Source: an uncultured Pelagibacteraceae bacterium
Lineage (GTDB): Bacteria; Pseudomonadota; Alphaproteobacteria; Pelagibacterales; Pelagibacteraceae
Reading direction: 5' to 3'
Assembly: GCA_902633335.1 (NCBI GenBank)
Contig: CACPFY010000002.1
Span: forward strand, 62,001 to 126,000
DNA: 64,000 nucleotides
Made by a program: the position numbers and the translations under genes. Below, one piece after another: positions 1-9,593 of this stretch. Within the stretch, counting starts at the first letter, position 1. The number at the start of each line of letters is the position of its first letter. The notes beneath the pieces were generated by a model that was not told the origin of the DNA, did not search any database, and worked only from the letters and a program-made list of their open reading frames with translations.

Positions 1-2054
1 GCTACATCCAATGCGTTGCTAGTGATAAATTCTCTTCTTGGAGCAACTTCGTCGCCCATTAAAATACTAATTATTTTTTGATCTTCTTTTGACTTTTCTT
101 TTGTTCCGTTAGAATATTGGACCTTTAGTAAGTTTCTATTATCAGGATTCAAAGTAGTTTGCCACAATTCTTCAGGGTTCATCTCACCTAGTCCTTTAAA
201 TCTTTGGATTGAAAGTTTTTGTTTTTCTTCTTCGACAATCTTATTTAATTCTTTTTTTGACAACTTTCCCTTCTTATCTTTAGCATTTGAATTTTTAATA
301 ATGAAATTTTCTAAATCCTTTTCGTCTTTCATATAATAGCTTTTATTATTTTTTGTTATTTTGAATAAAGGTGGTTGAGCTAAATATAAATTTCCATTTT
401 CAATTAAGCTGTTAAATGGATGGTTATTAAAGAAAGTCAACAACAAGGTCCTAATGTGAGAACCATCTACATCAGCATCAGTCATAATAACTATCTTTTC
501 ATAACGTAGATTATCAATATTAAAATCTTTAGACCCTGTTCCCAATGCGTTAATTAATGTTACTATTTCGCTTGATGACATCATTTTAGAGAGAGCTTTA
601 GTCTCATTTTCAGATGTTTTACCAGCATTCCTTCCATTCATATTAACGTAAGTATTTAGAATTTTTCCTCTAAGGGGCAAAACTGCCTGAAATTCTCTGT
701 TTCTTCCTTGTTTTGCTGACCCACCAGCAGAATCTCCCTCTACAATATAAAGTTCAGTCCCTTCTTTTTTGGATATCTGGCAGTCAGCTAGTTTTCCAGG
801 TAAGCCTGTTATTTCAAAGCTACCTTTTCTTCGTATATTATCTCTCGCTTTTCTTGCGACATCTCTAGCGACTGCAGCTTGAGTGATTTTTTCTAAGACA
901 TTTCTTATAATAGAAGGATTTTGATCAAACCACATCGAAATTTTATCATTAATTATACTCTCAACAATTAATCTTATTTCTGATGAAACAAGTTTATCTT
1001 TTGTTTGAGAAGAAAATTTCGGATCTGGCATTTTAATTGATAGAACAACGGTTAGTCCCTCTTTTATATCCTCTCCTGTAAGAGATAATTTATTTTTTTT
1101 ATTATGTTCGTTAGAATATTTATTAATAACTCTCGTCAACGCACTTCTAAAACCTAGCAGGTGTGTTCCACCATCTTTTTGATGAATATTATTTGTAAAT
1201 GCTAACACCTCTTCTGAATAACCAGCATTCCACTCTAATGAGCATTCTACATCAACATTATTTTTGCTTGAGGAAATGTATATAGGTTTTTTAAAAACTG
1301 CCTTCTCGTTTTTATTAGATAAAATAGGTTTTTTTTGGTTAATAAATTGAACAAATTCTAATATACCGCCCTCATATTTATTTTCATATTTTTTAATTTT
1401 TGAAGAAGTTTTATCAATTAATGTTAGGCTAATTCCTTTGTTTAAAAATGCTAACTCTTTCATTCTTTTTTGCAAGATAGATGAGCTAAATTTAACGGAT
1501 GAAAATATCTCTTTTGACGGTAAAAATGTTATATTTGTTCCTCTCTTTGTAGATTTTCCAATTTTTTTTAAAGGTTTTAAAGATTTTCCATTTTCAAATT
1601 CTATAAAATATTCCATACCTTCTCTAAATATTCTTAATTCAAGTCTTTCAGATAATGCATTTACAACAGAAACTCCGACACCGTGTAATCCCCCTGAAAC
1701 CTTATAAGAGTCATGATCAAATTTTCCCCCTGCATGTAATTGGGTCATAATTACTTCTGCAGCTGACATTTTTTCACTTTTATGCATATCTATAGGTATG
1801 CCTCTACCATCGTCTTCAACAGTAACAGTGTTGTCATTATTTATGAAAACTGAAATATTTTTACAGTATCCTCCTAATGCCTCGTCTATTGAATTATCTA
1901 ATACTTCAAATACCATATGGTGCAAACCTGTACCATCATCAGTATCACCGATGTACATTCCTGGTCTTTTTCTTACTGCATCAAGTCCTTTAAGAACTTT
2001 AATTGATGATGCGCTGTAATCGTTTTTTTTGTTTAATTGAGATTGTTTTGACAT
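1..2054 (-). CDS. gyrB: DNA gyrase subunit B (3' end cut by window edge)
   Basis: ATP-driven subunit of the type II topoisomerase that introduces negative supercoils. It is absent from the ORF track because its stop lies outside the window; I translated it from the ATG at 2054-2052. The first residues are MSKQSQLNKK. The GHKL ATPase signatures follow (DNSIDEALGG, GGLHGVGVSVVNAL), then the TOPRIM acidic residues (EGDSAGGSAKQG, DADVDGSHI), and near the window edge the conserved QRFKGLGEMNPEELW and PRREFI. The last visible codons read SNALDV, so only a few residues are missing. It lies downstream of dnaN in the same direction with a 132-base gap and no recF between them. The family assignment is certain. 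Confidence 0.97.
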   Translation of the reverse strand, partial: MSKQSQLNKKNDYSASSIKVLKGLDAVRKRPGMYIGDTDDGTGLHHMVFEVLDNSIDEALGGYCKNISVFINNDNTVTVEDDGRGIPIDMHKSEKMSAAEVIMTQLHAGGKFDHDSYKVSGGLHGVGVSVVNALSERLELRIFREGMEYFIEFENGKSLKPLKKIGKSTKRGTNITFLPSKEIFSSVKFSSSILQKRMKELAFLNKGISLTLIDKTSSKIKKYENKYEGGILEFVQFINQKKPILSNKNEKAVFKKPIYISSSKNNVDVECSLEWNAGYSEEVLAFTNNIHQKDGGTHLLGFRSALTRVINKYSNEHNKKNKLSLTGEDIKEGLTVVLSIKMPDPKFSSQTKDKLVSSEIRLIVESIINDKISMWFDQNPSIIRNVLEKITQAAVARDVARKARDNIRRKGSFEITGLPGKLADCQISKKEGTELYIVEGDSAGGSAKQGRNREFQAVLPLRGKILNTYVNMNGRNAGKTSENETKALSKMMSSSEIVTLINALGTGSKDFNIDNLRYEKIVIMTDADVDGSHIRTLLLTFFNNHPFNSLIENGNLYLAQPPLFKITKNNKSYYMKDEKDLENFIIKNSNAKDKKGKLSKKELNKIVEEEKQKLSIQRFKGLGEMNPEELWQTTLNPDNRNLLKVQYSNGTKEKSKEDQKIISILMGDEVAPRREFITSNALDV

Positions 2055-2072
2055 TTATTTTTTAATTATATT

Positions 2073-2102
2073 TTTATATCATTTTTTGTTGACAAGATAC
2101 AA
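2073..2102 (-). promoter_or_regulatory. candidate gyrB promoter
   Basis: In the 132-base dnaN-gyrB gap, the minus strand reads TTGTAT, 18 bases, TATAAA, ending about 20 bases before the gyrB ATG. This resembles a sigma-70 promoter and would let gyrB be expressed apart from dnaA-dnaN. The rest of the gap is A/T-rich and shows no ORF or strong hairpin. In such AT-rich DNA, near-matches arise by chance, so confidence is low. Confidence 0.35.
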
Positions 2103-2186
2103 TCAACTACTCTTCAAACCTTCTATTATTCTTAATTACCAACGGTTTTAGATGAGTTTTTAAAAAAAAAAATTAAAATTAATTTT

Positions 2187-3302
2187 TTAAATTTTCATTG
2201 GCATTATTACGAAAAAACTGTTTTTATCTGAATTATCAAATACTAAAACGGGTGACGTCGAGTCTTTAAGGCTAAATGTAAGGTTCTTATCTTCAATTTC
2301 AGTAGCAATATCAATTAGATATTTTGAATTAAATCCTATAACAATATCTTCTCCGTTATATTTTGCTGCAACAACCTCATTTCCGTCTCCAGAGTTAGTA
2401 CTATTAACCGATAATTTTAATTTATCTCGACTTAATTCGAGTTTGACACCTTCCTTCCTATCAATTGAAACGGACGCAACTCTTTCAACTGAGCTTATAA
2501 AATCTGCAGAAGATACGGTCAATGTTTTGGTATTTTCTTTTGGAACAACTTTTTGATAATCAGGAAATTTGCCATCTATAACTTTTGAAATTAAACTAAT
2601 TTTTCCTAGTGTAAATTTGATTTTATTAGCATTAGCTTGAATAGTAAGTTTTTCCTCAATATTATCCAATAAGGAACACAATTGAAAAACAGTTTTCCTT
2701 GGGACTATTATTGAAGCAAAATTTTTAATATCATTTACTAAAATACTACTGGATGAAAGTCTATGGCTGTCAGTAGCGACTCCAGTTAAAAACATATTTT
2801 TATTAGATTCTGTAGCATGTAAATAAATACCATTTAAATAATGTCTTGTATCATCATTTGAAATCGATATTTTTGTTTTGTTTAGCAAAGATAAAAAATT
2901 ATTTTTATCTAACTCTATTTTTTCACTCTCAAACTTATCATCAAAAGTTGGAAAATTACTAGGTGGAAGACATAGTAAATTAAAATCCGAATTTTTTGAT
3001 TTAAGACTTAATTTATTTTCAGATTTAAGAGAGAAATTTATTTCCGTGCCTGCAGGTATTTTTCTTAAAATGTCAAAAAGAACATTAGCAGAGGTCGTTG
3101 TATTCCCTTCTTGAACAACTTTTAATTGAGATATCTCGTCATAAAAAACGATGTCTAAATCTGTAGCTACAATTTCCAATTTGTTATTTCTTAAATTTAA
3201 AAGTACATTAGAAAGAATAGGGAGTGTATTTTTTTTTTCAACTACGCCTTGAACGAAATTCAATGATTTAAGTAGTACGTCTCTATTAATATCAAATTGC
3301 AT
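2187..3302 (-). CDS. dnaN: DNA polymerase III beta subunit (sliding clamp)
   Basis: Ring-shaped processivity clamp that tethers polymerase III and other enzymes to DNA. The 371 residues match the usual length and cover three clamp folds, from MQFDINRDVLLKSLNFVQGV at the N terminus to the typical VLVFDNSD...FVIMPMKI C terminus, which ends in the hydrophobic M-P-M pattern of beta clamps. It starts 4 bases after the dnaA stop and is probably co-transcribed with dnaA, the standard bacterial order. Confidence 0.97.
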   Translation of the reverse strand: MQFDINRDVLLKSLNFVQGVVEKKNTLPILSNVLLNLRNNKLEIVATDLDIVFYDEISQLKVVQEGNTTTSANVLFDILRKIPAGTEINFSLKSENKLSLKSKNSDFNLLCLPPSNFPTFDDKFESEKIELDKNNFLSLLNKTKISISNDDTRHYLNGIYLHATESNKNMFLTGVATDSHRLSSSSILVNDIKNFASIIVPRKTVFQLCSLLDNIEEKLTIQANANKIKFTLGKISLISKVIDGKFPDYQKVVPKENTKTLTVSSADFISSVERVASVSIDRKEGVKLELSRDKLKLSVNSTNSGDGNEVVAAKYNGEDIVIGFNSKYLIDIATEIEDKNLTFSLKDSTSPVLVFDNSDKNSFFVIMPMKI

Positions 3303-3306
3303 CGGA

Positions 3307-4701
3307 TTAATTTTCTAACAAAATGTTTTTAATTTGAATAAGGTTCTTTTTCATCTCTTCATCTTTTTCCGACAATTTCGTTATAGTCTTTACCGCATGG
3401 ATAACAGTAGTGTGATCTCTATTAGCAAATCTTCTACCAATTTCCGGCAAAGATCTGGTTGTTAATCTTTTTGCAAGAAACATAGCAATCTGCCTCGGAC
3501 GAGCAAGTGGTCTGGATCTTCTCTGAGATAACATATCATTTAATGAAATATTAAAAAAATTTGAAACTGTATTTTGAATTTTATCAATAGTTATTATCTT
3601 TGCCTGACTAAAAACATCTTTTAAAATATTCTTACAATCATTTGTGCTCAATATTTTTTTATGTAAACGACTAAATGCAATTACTCTATTTAAAACACCA
3701 ATTAATTCTCTAATATTGGTTTTTGCTTCTGAGGCGATAAAATTAATAACTTCTTGGGATAAATTAATATGTTCCTTAAATTGATTTTGGATGTGACTAA
3801 TTCTATTTGCAATAATATTTTTTTTAAGTTCTAAATCCGGTACATCAATATCTATTATTAATCCACCTGAGAGTCTTGATTTAATTCTTTCTTGGACCCT
3901 GTCAAGTTTCATAGGGGGCCTGTCTGCGGAAATTATTATTTGAGATCCCTTTTCTAAAAGACTATTAAATGTATGAAAAAATTCCTCTTGTAGGCTTTCT
4001 TTACCTCTAATGAATTGAATATCATCAATTATAAAAACTGAAGATTTTCTAAAAAAATCTTTAAAATTTACCATATCATTTTTCTTTATAGATTTTATAA
4101 AATGATACATAAATCTCTCAGCTGAAATAAACATAACTTCTTTATTTGATTGTAATTCTAAACCTATAGCATTAAGCAAATGAGTTTTGCCTAGACCAAC
4201 ACCGCCATATATATACAAAGGATTGTATCGCGATGTGTGTTCGCATACCTTTTTGGAATAAGATAATGCTACTTCATTACTTGTACCTTTGATAAAATTT
4301 TCAAAATTGAGGTTCGGATTAAGTCTATTGTAATTTAAGATTGAATCTTTTATTTCTGTAACTTTATTAAAATCCTCAATCTTAAATTCTTCTGCTTTGT
4401 TATTCTTTTGATCTTCAATTATTTTAAATTCAATTCTACTTAAGCTAAGTTTATAATTTTTTACAAGCTCTAATATTTTATCTAAATATCTTGAAACGAT
4501 CCAATCTCTAAAAAATCTAGTTGGTACGCCTAAAATTAGGTAATCGTTGTATTCTTTTATTAAAGAAATATTTTTTAGCCAACTACTATAAATTTCTTCG
4601 CCAAAGTTCTTTTTAAATTCGGATTGTAAGTCAGACCAATCCAATGTTTTTTCCTCTTCTGAAACAAATATATTCTCTTGATTGGTAGATTTATTTTTCA
4701 T
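3307..4701 (-). CDS. dnaA: Chromosomal replication initiator DnaA
   Basis: AAA+ ATPase that binds DnaA boxes and melts the origin. Domain I is at about residues 20-100. The Walker A motif GGVGLGKT is near 166-173, Walker B is IIDDIQF, and the C-terminal DNA-binding signature includes RDHTTVIHAVKTI. At 464 residues it is of normal length, with a short low-complexity linker. The neighbours dnaN and rpsT are conserved in alphaproteobacteria. In this phylum the origin is often not beside dnaA, and I see no cluster of DnaA boxes in the flanking gaps; the chromosome-partitioning genes lie about 52 kb away in this window. Confidence 0.98.
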   Translation of the reverse strand: MKNKSTNQENIFVSEEEKTLDWSDLQSEFKKNFGEEIYSSWLKNISLIKEYNDYLILGVPTRFFRDWIVSRYLDKILELVKNYKLSLSRIEFKIIEDQKNNKAEEFKIEDFNKVTEIKDSILNYNRLNPNLNFENFIKGTSNEVALSYSKKVCEHTSRYNPLYIYGGVGLGKTHLLNAIGLELQSNKEVMFISAERFMYHFIKSIKKNDMVNFKDFFRKSSVFIIDDIQFIRGKESLQEEFFHTFNSLLEKGSQIIISADRPPMKLDRVQERIKSRLSGGLIIDIDVPDLELKKNIIANRISHIQNQFKEHINLSQEVINFIASEAKTNIRELIGVLNRVIAFSRLHKKILSTNDCKNILKDVFSQAKIITIDKIQNTVSNFFNISLNDMLSQRRSRPLARPRQIAMFLAKRLTTRSLPEIGRRFANRDHTTVIHAVKTITKLSEKDEEMKKNLIQIKNILLEN

Positions 4702-4907
4702 GATTAAATTTTGATCGAAAGTTTAAAAACCCCATTTTTAAAAAACTTTCAAGAAATATTTTTAATTTTCAAAAAAAAAATCAATTTTGGTTGTAGACTT
4801 AACGTGAAGATAGAAATTTTAATTTACAACCCAGAACAGAAAATAAAATCTATATTTTGTTTTAGAAACTAAATAAGCTAAAAAATTAACAACTAAAAAT
4901 TGTTTAT
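4702..4907. promoter_or_regulatory. rpsT-dnaA intergenic region with dnaA leader hairpin
   Basis: One of the two longest gaps in the window (206 bases). It holds no ORF, tRNA-like sequence or DnaA-box cluster that I can see. At 4718-4749 an inverted repeat (AAAGTTTAAAAA facing TTTTTAAAAAACTTT, with three extra A on one side) would form an A/T-rich hairpin with a GGGG loop in the dnaA leader, 17-48 bases before the ATG. Just after the rpsT stop, the minus strand has a weak AACAA/TTGTT hairpin followed by AATTTTTT, a possible poor terminator for rpsT. Confidence 0.35.
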
Positions 4908-5162
4908 TTAAGAAATTTTTTTTGAAACTTTTGAAATTTTTCGAGCGGCGGTTTTTTTATTAATGACACCCTTTTTAGCAACCTGCATTAGAATTGACTG
5001 AAACAAAGGGAAATATTGTTTAACTTTCTTTTTGTCGCCCTTTTTAATCAATGTTTCCATGTGTTTAACTGCAGACTTGTATTTACTTTTTCTTATTCTA
5101 TTAACTGAAGTCTGTTTTTTTACTCTTCTAACTCTTCTTATTGCAGATTTTGTATTTGGCAT
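4908..5162 (-). CDS. rpsT: 30S ribosomal protein S20
   Basis: Small basic protein that binds 16S rRNA early in 30S assembly. The 84 residues begin MPNTKSAIRRVRRVKKQTSVN, as in other S20 proteins, and are rich in Lys and Arg throughout, with the conserved KKGVINKKTAARKISKVSKK tail. It lies between mutM and dnaA in the same orientation, an order common in alphaproteobacteria. The gap to mutM is 44 bases. Confidence 0.96.
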   Translation of the reverse strand: MPNTKSAIRRVRRVKKQTSVNRIRKSKYKSAVKHMETLIKKGDKKKVKQYFPLFQSILMQVAKKGVINKKTAARKISKVSKKIS

Positions 5163-5206
5163 GATTGTTATTTTGTATATATGCCCTATAAATCTTGGTC
5201 AACTTA

Positions 5207-6073
5207 TTATTTTTGGCATATTGCACAAAAAAAAGTTGATCTATTAGAAATTACGGTTCTTTTAATTATTCCTATACAATTTGACCGAGTGCAGGACTTT
5301 CCTTGCCTTCCGTATACATTAAAATGTTGTTGAAAATTTCCTTTTTTACCCTCTGTATTATTAAAATTTTTAATTGATGATCCACCCTTTTTAATTGCTT
5401 TAGCCAAAACCTTTTTAATGCTTGAGATAAGAATATAAATTTTTTTATTTGAGATATTTTTCACGATAATCTTTGGACTTAACTTACTTAAAAAAATGGC
5501 TTCATTCACATAGATGTTACCTAAGCCAGATACAAATTTTTGACTCATTAGTAAATCTTTCAAAAATAGCTTTCTTTTTTTTATGTTTTTTTTAAAATAA
5601 TCAAAATTAAACTCCTTTGAGAGAGGCTCTGGTCCAAGATTTAGTATATGTGAACTAAATGGTATGTCTTTTGTCTTAAAAATTTTTATGAATCCAAACT
5701 TTCTTACATCATTATAAATAAGTATAATTTTTTTATTAAATTTAAATTTTAAATGATTGTGAGCAGGTTTTGTGTCAATTAAATTATAATAAAAACTCGT
5801 TTTATATTCATTTTTATTATCGTCAACTATTATGAATTTTCCGGTCATTCCTAAGTGCACCATGATTGTGTGATCGTTGTCTAGATTAATAAATAAATAT
5901 TTTGATCTTCTAGTAATTGATAAGATTTTTGATTTAACCATTTTTTTCATCAATTTTACATCAATCTTATATCTTAAAAATTTATTGCTTATTTCTATAT
6001 TTTTTATTGTTAAATCATATATTATCTTTTTAAGTGACTTTTTAACAACTTCAACTTCTGGTAATTCTGGCAT
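5207..6073 (-). CDS. mutM: Formamidopyrimidine-DNA glycosylase (Fpg)
   Basis: Base-excision repair enzyme that removes 8-oxoguanine and other oxidised purines and nicks the abasic site. The N terminus MPELPEVE supplies the catalytic Pro2 and Glu3. A conserved middle section (LLMSQKFVSGLGNIYVNEA) and a C-terminal zinc finger (CTRSNC...CAIC) complete the family signature over 288 residues. Its ATG lies only 10 bases from the divergent ubiE ATG, and neither has a Shine-Dalgarno sequence. Confidence 0.96.
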   Translation of the reverse strand: MPELPEVEVVKKSLKKIIYDLTIKNIEISNKFLRYKIDVKLMKKMVKSKILSITRRSKYLFINLDNDHTIMVHLGMTGKFIIVDDNKNEYKTSFYYNLIDTKPAHNHLKFKFNKKIILIYNDVRKFGFIKIFKTKDIPFSSHILNLGPEPLSKEFNFDYFKKNIKKRKLFLKDLLMSQKFVSGLGNIYVNEAIFLSKLSPKIIVKNISNKKIYILISSIKKVLAKAIKKGGSSIKNFNNTEGKKGNFQQHFNVYGRQGKSCTRSNCIGIIKRTVISNRSTFFCAICQK

Positions 6074-6083
6074 ATAATTAATT

Positions 6084-6791
6084 ATGAATTTTCTTTATGA
6101 AGATAAATCTAAACTAGTAAAAAAAGTTTTCAATAAAGTTTATGACACATATGATTTAATGAATGATATAATGTCACTTGGTACACATAGAATGTGGAAA
6201 AAAAATCTTGTTTCTTGGATAAACCCAAAAAAAAATAATAAAATTATAGACGTTGCTTCCGGCACGGGTGATATTGCAAAATTATGTTCTGAGAATACAA
6301 ATAATAGTTGTGAGATAGTATGTGTTGAGCCAAATGAAAAAATGCTTCAACAAGGAAAAAACAAATTAGGAAATTTTAATAACATAAAATGGAAAATGTC
6401 ATCGGCTGAAAGTCTGCCTTTCGAAGATGAGACTTTTGATTATTATACAATTAGTTTTGGAATAAGAAATGTTTCAAATTTTGATAAATCTTTAAATGAA
6501 GCTTATAGAGTCTTGAAAAATGGAGGAAGATTTTTTTGCCTAGAATTTTCAAAAGTTGAAAATGAAATATTAAAAATTATATATGAAAATTATTCCAAGA
6601 TTATTCCTTCTGTTGGCAAATTTGTTGCAGGTGACGACATGCCGTATAAATATTTAGTAAAAAGTATAGAAAAATTTTATAATCAAGAAGAATTTTCAAA
6701 TAAACTTCTTGATGCAGGTTTTGCTAAGGTAAATTATAGAAACCTTACAAATGGAATAGCTGCAATACATTCTGGTTGGAAAATTGAATGA
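6084..6791 (+). CDS. ubiE: Ubiquinone/menaquinone biosynthesis C-methyltransferase UbiE
   Basis: SAM-dependent enzyme that methylates the benzoquinone ring during ubiquinone synthesis. The 235 residues include the family N-terminal YDTYDLMNDIMSLGTHRMWK, the SAM-binding motif DVASGTGDIAKL and the FGIRNVSN and FFCLEFSKVE motifs of UbiE/COQ5. Its stop overlaps the ubiB ATG by four bases (ATGA), so the two are probably translationally coupled. Overall arrangement ubiE-ubiB-coaBC is typical of alphaproteobacteria. Confidence 0.96.
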   Translation: MNFLYEDKSKLVKKVFNKVYDTYDLMNDIMSLGTHRMWKKNLVSWINPKKNNKIIDVASGTGDIAKLCSENTNNSCEIVCVEPNEKMLQQGKNKLGNFNNIKWKMSSAESLPFEDETFDYYTISFGIRNVSNFDKSLNEAYRVLKNGGRFFCLEFSKVENEILKIIYENYSKIIPSVGKFVAGDDMPYKYLVKSIEKFYNQEEFSNKLLDAGFAKVNYRNLTNGIAAIHSGWKIE

Positions 6792-8356
6792 TGATAAAAA
6801 GATTAATTTTATTAGTTAAAATAGCTCGAAAATTGGCTTCTTCAGGAGCAATAGATACCATAAACCAATTATATAAATTGCCACTCACATTAAAAATATT
6901 TTTTGACATTATTTCAATTGGATCAAAAAAAAAAATTATAAGTCATACTAGATCATCAGGTGAAAAATTATGTGATGCTTTAGAGGGGATGGGAACCACT
7001 TTTATAAAATTAGGGCAATTTTTAGCCACGCGTCCAGATATAATTGGTAACGATTTAGCTCGAGACTTAGAAAAATTACAAGATAAACTTCCTCCATTTA
7101 GTTTTGATGAAGCAAAAAAAATTCTTAAAAATGAGGTTGGTGATAATCAATTTTCTAATATTCTTAATATTTCAAAACCTATAGCTGCAGCTTCAATAGC
7201 TCAAGTTCATTTAGCTACAATAAAAATTAAAGATAAAGAGAACGAAGTGGCAATAAAAATTTTAAGGCCTAACATTGAGAAGATTTTTAATGAAGAATTA
7301 GACGCTTTAATGTTGTTTGCTTACATTATTGAAGCTATATTAAAAAAGACAAGAAGACTTAAGCTTGTCGAAGTTGTACATCTTTTAAGAGAAATCACAA
7401 ATATTGAGATGGACTTAAGATTTGAGGCTGCAGCTGCAAATGAATTATTTGAAAATACAAAAAATGATAAAGGTTTTAAAGTTCCAAAAATTTATTGGCA
7501 ATATACATCGAAAAAAGTTTTAACTTTAGATAAAGTTGACGGAGTTTCAATTAGAGATCACCGAGCTCTGAAAGAAAAAAATATAGATTTAAAAAACATC
7601 GCAGAAAATTTAATACAACATTTTTTGAGACAAGCAGTGAGAGATGGATTTTTCCATGCTGATATGCATGAAGGAAATTTATTTGTAGATGGTGAGAGCA
7701 ATATTGTACCGGTAGACTTTGGGATCATGGGAAGATTAGATAAATACAACAAAAAATATCTAGCTGAAATTCTATATGGATTTATAAAAAGGGATTACGT
7801 CAAAGTAGCAGAGGTTCATTTTCAAGCTGGATTGGTTCCTAAGACAGCTTCAAAGGAAGAGTTTGCTCAAGCCCTAAGATCAGTTGGTGAACCTATATTT
7901 GGGCAAAACATAAAAGATATATCAGGAGGTAATTTACTTTCACAACTATTTGAAATTACAGAAAAATTTAATATGGCAACTCAAACACAACTTTTATTAC
8001 TGCAGAAAACAATGGTCGTTGTTGAGGGAGTTGCAAGAAAATTATATCCAGATACAAACATCTGGAATGTTTCAAAACCAATTCTTGAAAATTGGCTGGA
8101 AAGTCTAAAAGGACCAAAAGCAACAATTACAAGTGCAATTGATACCTCTGGAGAAATTTTAAAAAGAATACCTGATCTTCCTGATTTTATGGATAAAGCA
8201 AATCATGCATTACAGCTAATTGCAGAGGGTAAACTAAACCTAGCCAATAGTCGCAATGCTTCTCTTGAAATGGAAAAATTAAGATTAAAAAGTTTCAGAA
8301 ATAATATTTTAATTTCAATATTAGGTATTGTAATTATATCATTTGTAGTATTTTAA
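6788..8356 (+). CDS. ubiB: Ubiquinone biosynthesis accessory kinase-like protein UbiB
   Basis: Atypical ABC1/ADCK-family kinase-like ATPase required for ubiquinone synthesis, anchored in the inner membrane. The 522 residues include the KxGQ-type motif (FIKLGQFLATRPD), the Ala-rich loop (AAASIAQVH), the catalytic HADMHEGNLF and the metal-binding VDFGIMGRL. A hydrophobic C-terminal segment after about residue 503 is the expected membrane anchor. It overlaps ubiE by four bases. Confidence 0.95.
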   Translation: MMIKRLILLVKIARKLASSGAIDTINQLYKLPLTLKIFFDIISIGSKKKIISHTRSSGEKLCDALEGMGTTFIKLGQFLATRPDIIGNDLARDLEKLQDKLPPFSFDEAKKILKNEVGDNQFSNILNISKPIAAASIAQVHLATIKIKDKENEVAIKILRPNIEKIFNEELDALMLFAYIIEAILKKTRRLKLVEVVHLLREITNIEMDLRFEAAAANELFENTKNDKGFKVPKIYWQYTSKKVLTLDKVDGVSIRDHRALKEKNIDLKNIAENLIQHFLRQAVRDGFFHADMHEGNLFVDGESNIVPVDFGIMGRLDKYNKKYLAEILYGFIKRDYVKVAEVHFQAGLVPKTASKEEFAQALRSVGEPIFGQNIKDISGGNLLSQLFEITEKFNMATQTQLLLLQKTMVVVEGVARKLYPDTNIWNVSKPILENWLESLKGPKATITSAIDTSGEILKRIPDLPDFMDKANHALQLIAEGKLNLANSRNASLEMEKLRLKSFRNNILISILGIVIISFVVF

Positions 8357-8364
8357 TTACTTAG

Positions 8365-9591
8365 ATGAAAACTAAAAATAAAAAAATTTTAATTGTAATA
8401 GGTGGTGGAATATCAGCTTATAAATCATTAGATCTAATAAGATTTTTAAAAAAGGATGGTTATGAAGTCAAAACTGTTCTTACAAGAAGTGGTAAGCAAT
8501 TTGTAACTCCATTATCCTTAGTTTCCTTATCAGGAGGTAAAGTTTACGAAAATTTATTTGATAAAGAGAACGAGGCTGAAATAGATCATATAGCTTTATC
8601 TAGATGGGCAGATTTAATTTTAGTAGTTCCTGCAACAGCGAATATAATAAGCAAGTTAGGCCAAGGTAAAGCTGAAGATTTAGCTTCAACAATCCTGTTA
8701 GCTTCAAATAAAGATATTATTTTGGTGCCTGCAATGAATGTTAGAATGTGGGGTCATAAAGCTACTCAAGAAAACTGCAAAAAACTTATCACTTATGGTT
8801 ATAAATTTTTAGGCCCAACCGAAGGGCAAATGGCGTGTGGAGAATTTGGAAAGGGTAAAATGTTAAGCCCTAAAAAAATATATACAGAAATAAAAAATTA
8901 TTTTTATAAAAGGGACATTGTAAAAAATAAAAAATTTAAAGCTTTAGTTACGACTGGCCCAACTAGGGAATATCTTGATCCAGTTCGTTTTATCTCAAAT
9001 GAGTCTAGCGGAAAACAAGGGTATGAGATAGCATTAGCTTTAAAAAGGATGGGTGTAAAAACTACCTTGATAGTAGGACCATCAAACCTTCAAATAGAAA
9101 AGGGTTTAAAAGTTATAAAAGTAAAAACGTCAGATGAAATGTTTAATGCGGTAAAAAAAAGCTTGCCTGTTGATGTGGCAGTTTGTACTGCTGCTGTTTC
9201 AGACTTTAAACCGTCAACTTTTCGAAAAAATAAAATAAAAAAAAATAAATCAAAAGAAACAATAGATTTAGATGGCACTATAGATATCTTGAATTATATT
9301 GGCAAAAATAATCAATACCGTCCAAAATTGGTTATAGGTTTTTCAGCTGAAACTGAAAAACTTTTACATAATTCAAAGATAAAATTAAAAAACAAAAATG
9401 CTGATTGGATCATAGCAAACGATGTCTCAAAAAAAGATATAGGTTTTAATAAGGATTATAATGCAGTTACAATTATACGCTCTGACGGTAAAGTATGTCA
9501 AATAAAAAAAAACAAAAAAAGTTTTATTGCTTCAATAATATCTGGGGAGATAATCAAAAATTTATTAATTAATGACAAAAGTCTTAATTAA
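8365..9591 (+). CDS. coaBC: Bifunctional phosphopantothenoylcysteine decarboxylase / phosphopantothenate-cysteine ligase
   Basis: Performs two steps of coenzyme A synthesis: joining cysteine to phosphopantothenate (CoaB) and decarboxylating the product with FMN (CoaC). The N-terminal flavoprotein half (about 1-185) has GGGISAYKSLDLIR, the PAMN motif and the substrate clamp ACGEFGKGKML. The C-terminal synthetase half starts near residue 195 with VTTGPTREYLDPVRFISN and has AAVSDFKP. It lies 8 bases after ubiB. The dut gene often found next in this cluster is not present. Confidence 0.95.
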   Translation: MKTKNKKILIVIGGGISAYKSLDLIRFLKKDGYEVKTVLTRSGKQFVTPLSLVSLSGGKVYENLFDKENEAEIDHIALSRWADLILVVPATANIISKLGQGKAEDLASTILLASNKDIILVPAMNVRMWGHKATQENCKKLITYGYKFLGPTEGQMACGEFGKGKMLSPKKIYTEIKNYFYKRDIVKNKKFKALVTTGPTREYLDPVRFISNESSGKQGYEIALALKRMGVKTTLIVGPSNLQIEKGLKVIKVKTSDEMFNAVKKSLPVDVAVCTAAVSDFKPSTFRKNKIKKNKSKETIDLDGTIDILNYIGKNNQYRPKLVIGFSAETEKLLHNSKIKLKNKNADWIIANDVSKKDIGFNKDYNAVTIIRSDGKVCQIKKNKKSFIASIISGEIIKNLLINDKSLN

Positions 9592-9593
9592 AT

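Noticed and set aside
1438-1707. 89-residue plus-strand ORF inside gyrB
   Set aside because: Shadow frame of gyrB, which is strongly supported on the minus strand.
4702-4907. Replication origin beside dnaA
   Set aside because: I see no DnaA-box cluster in this gap; in alphaproteobacteria the origin is usually not beside dnaA, and the parS-like sites are at the other end of the window.
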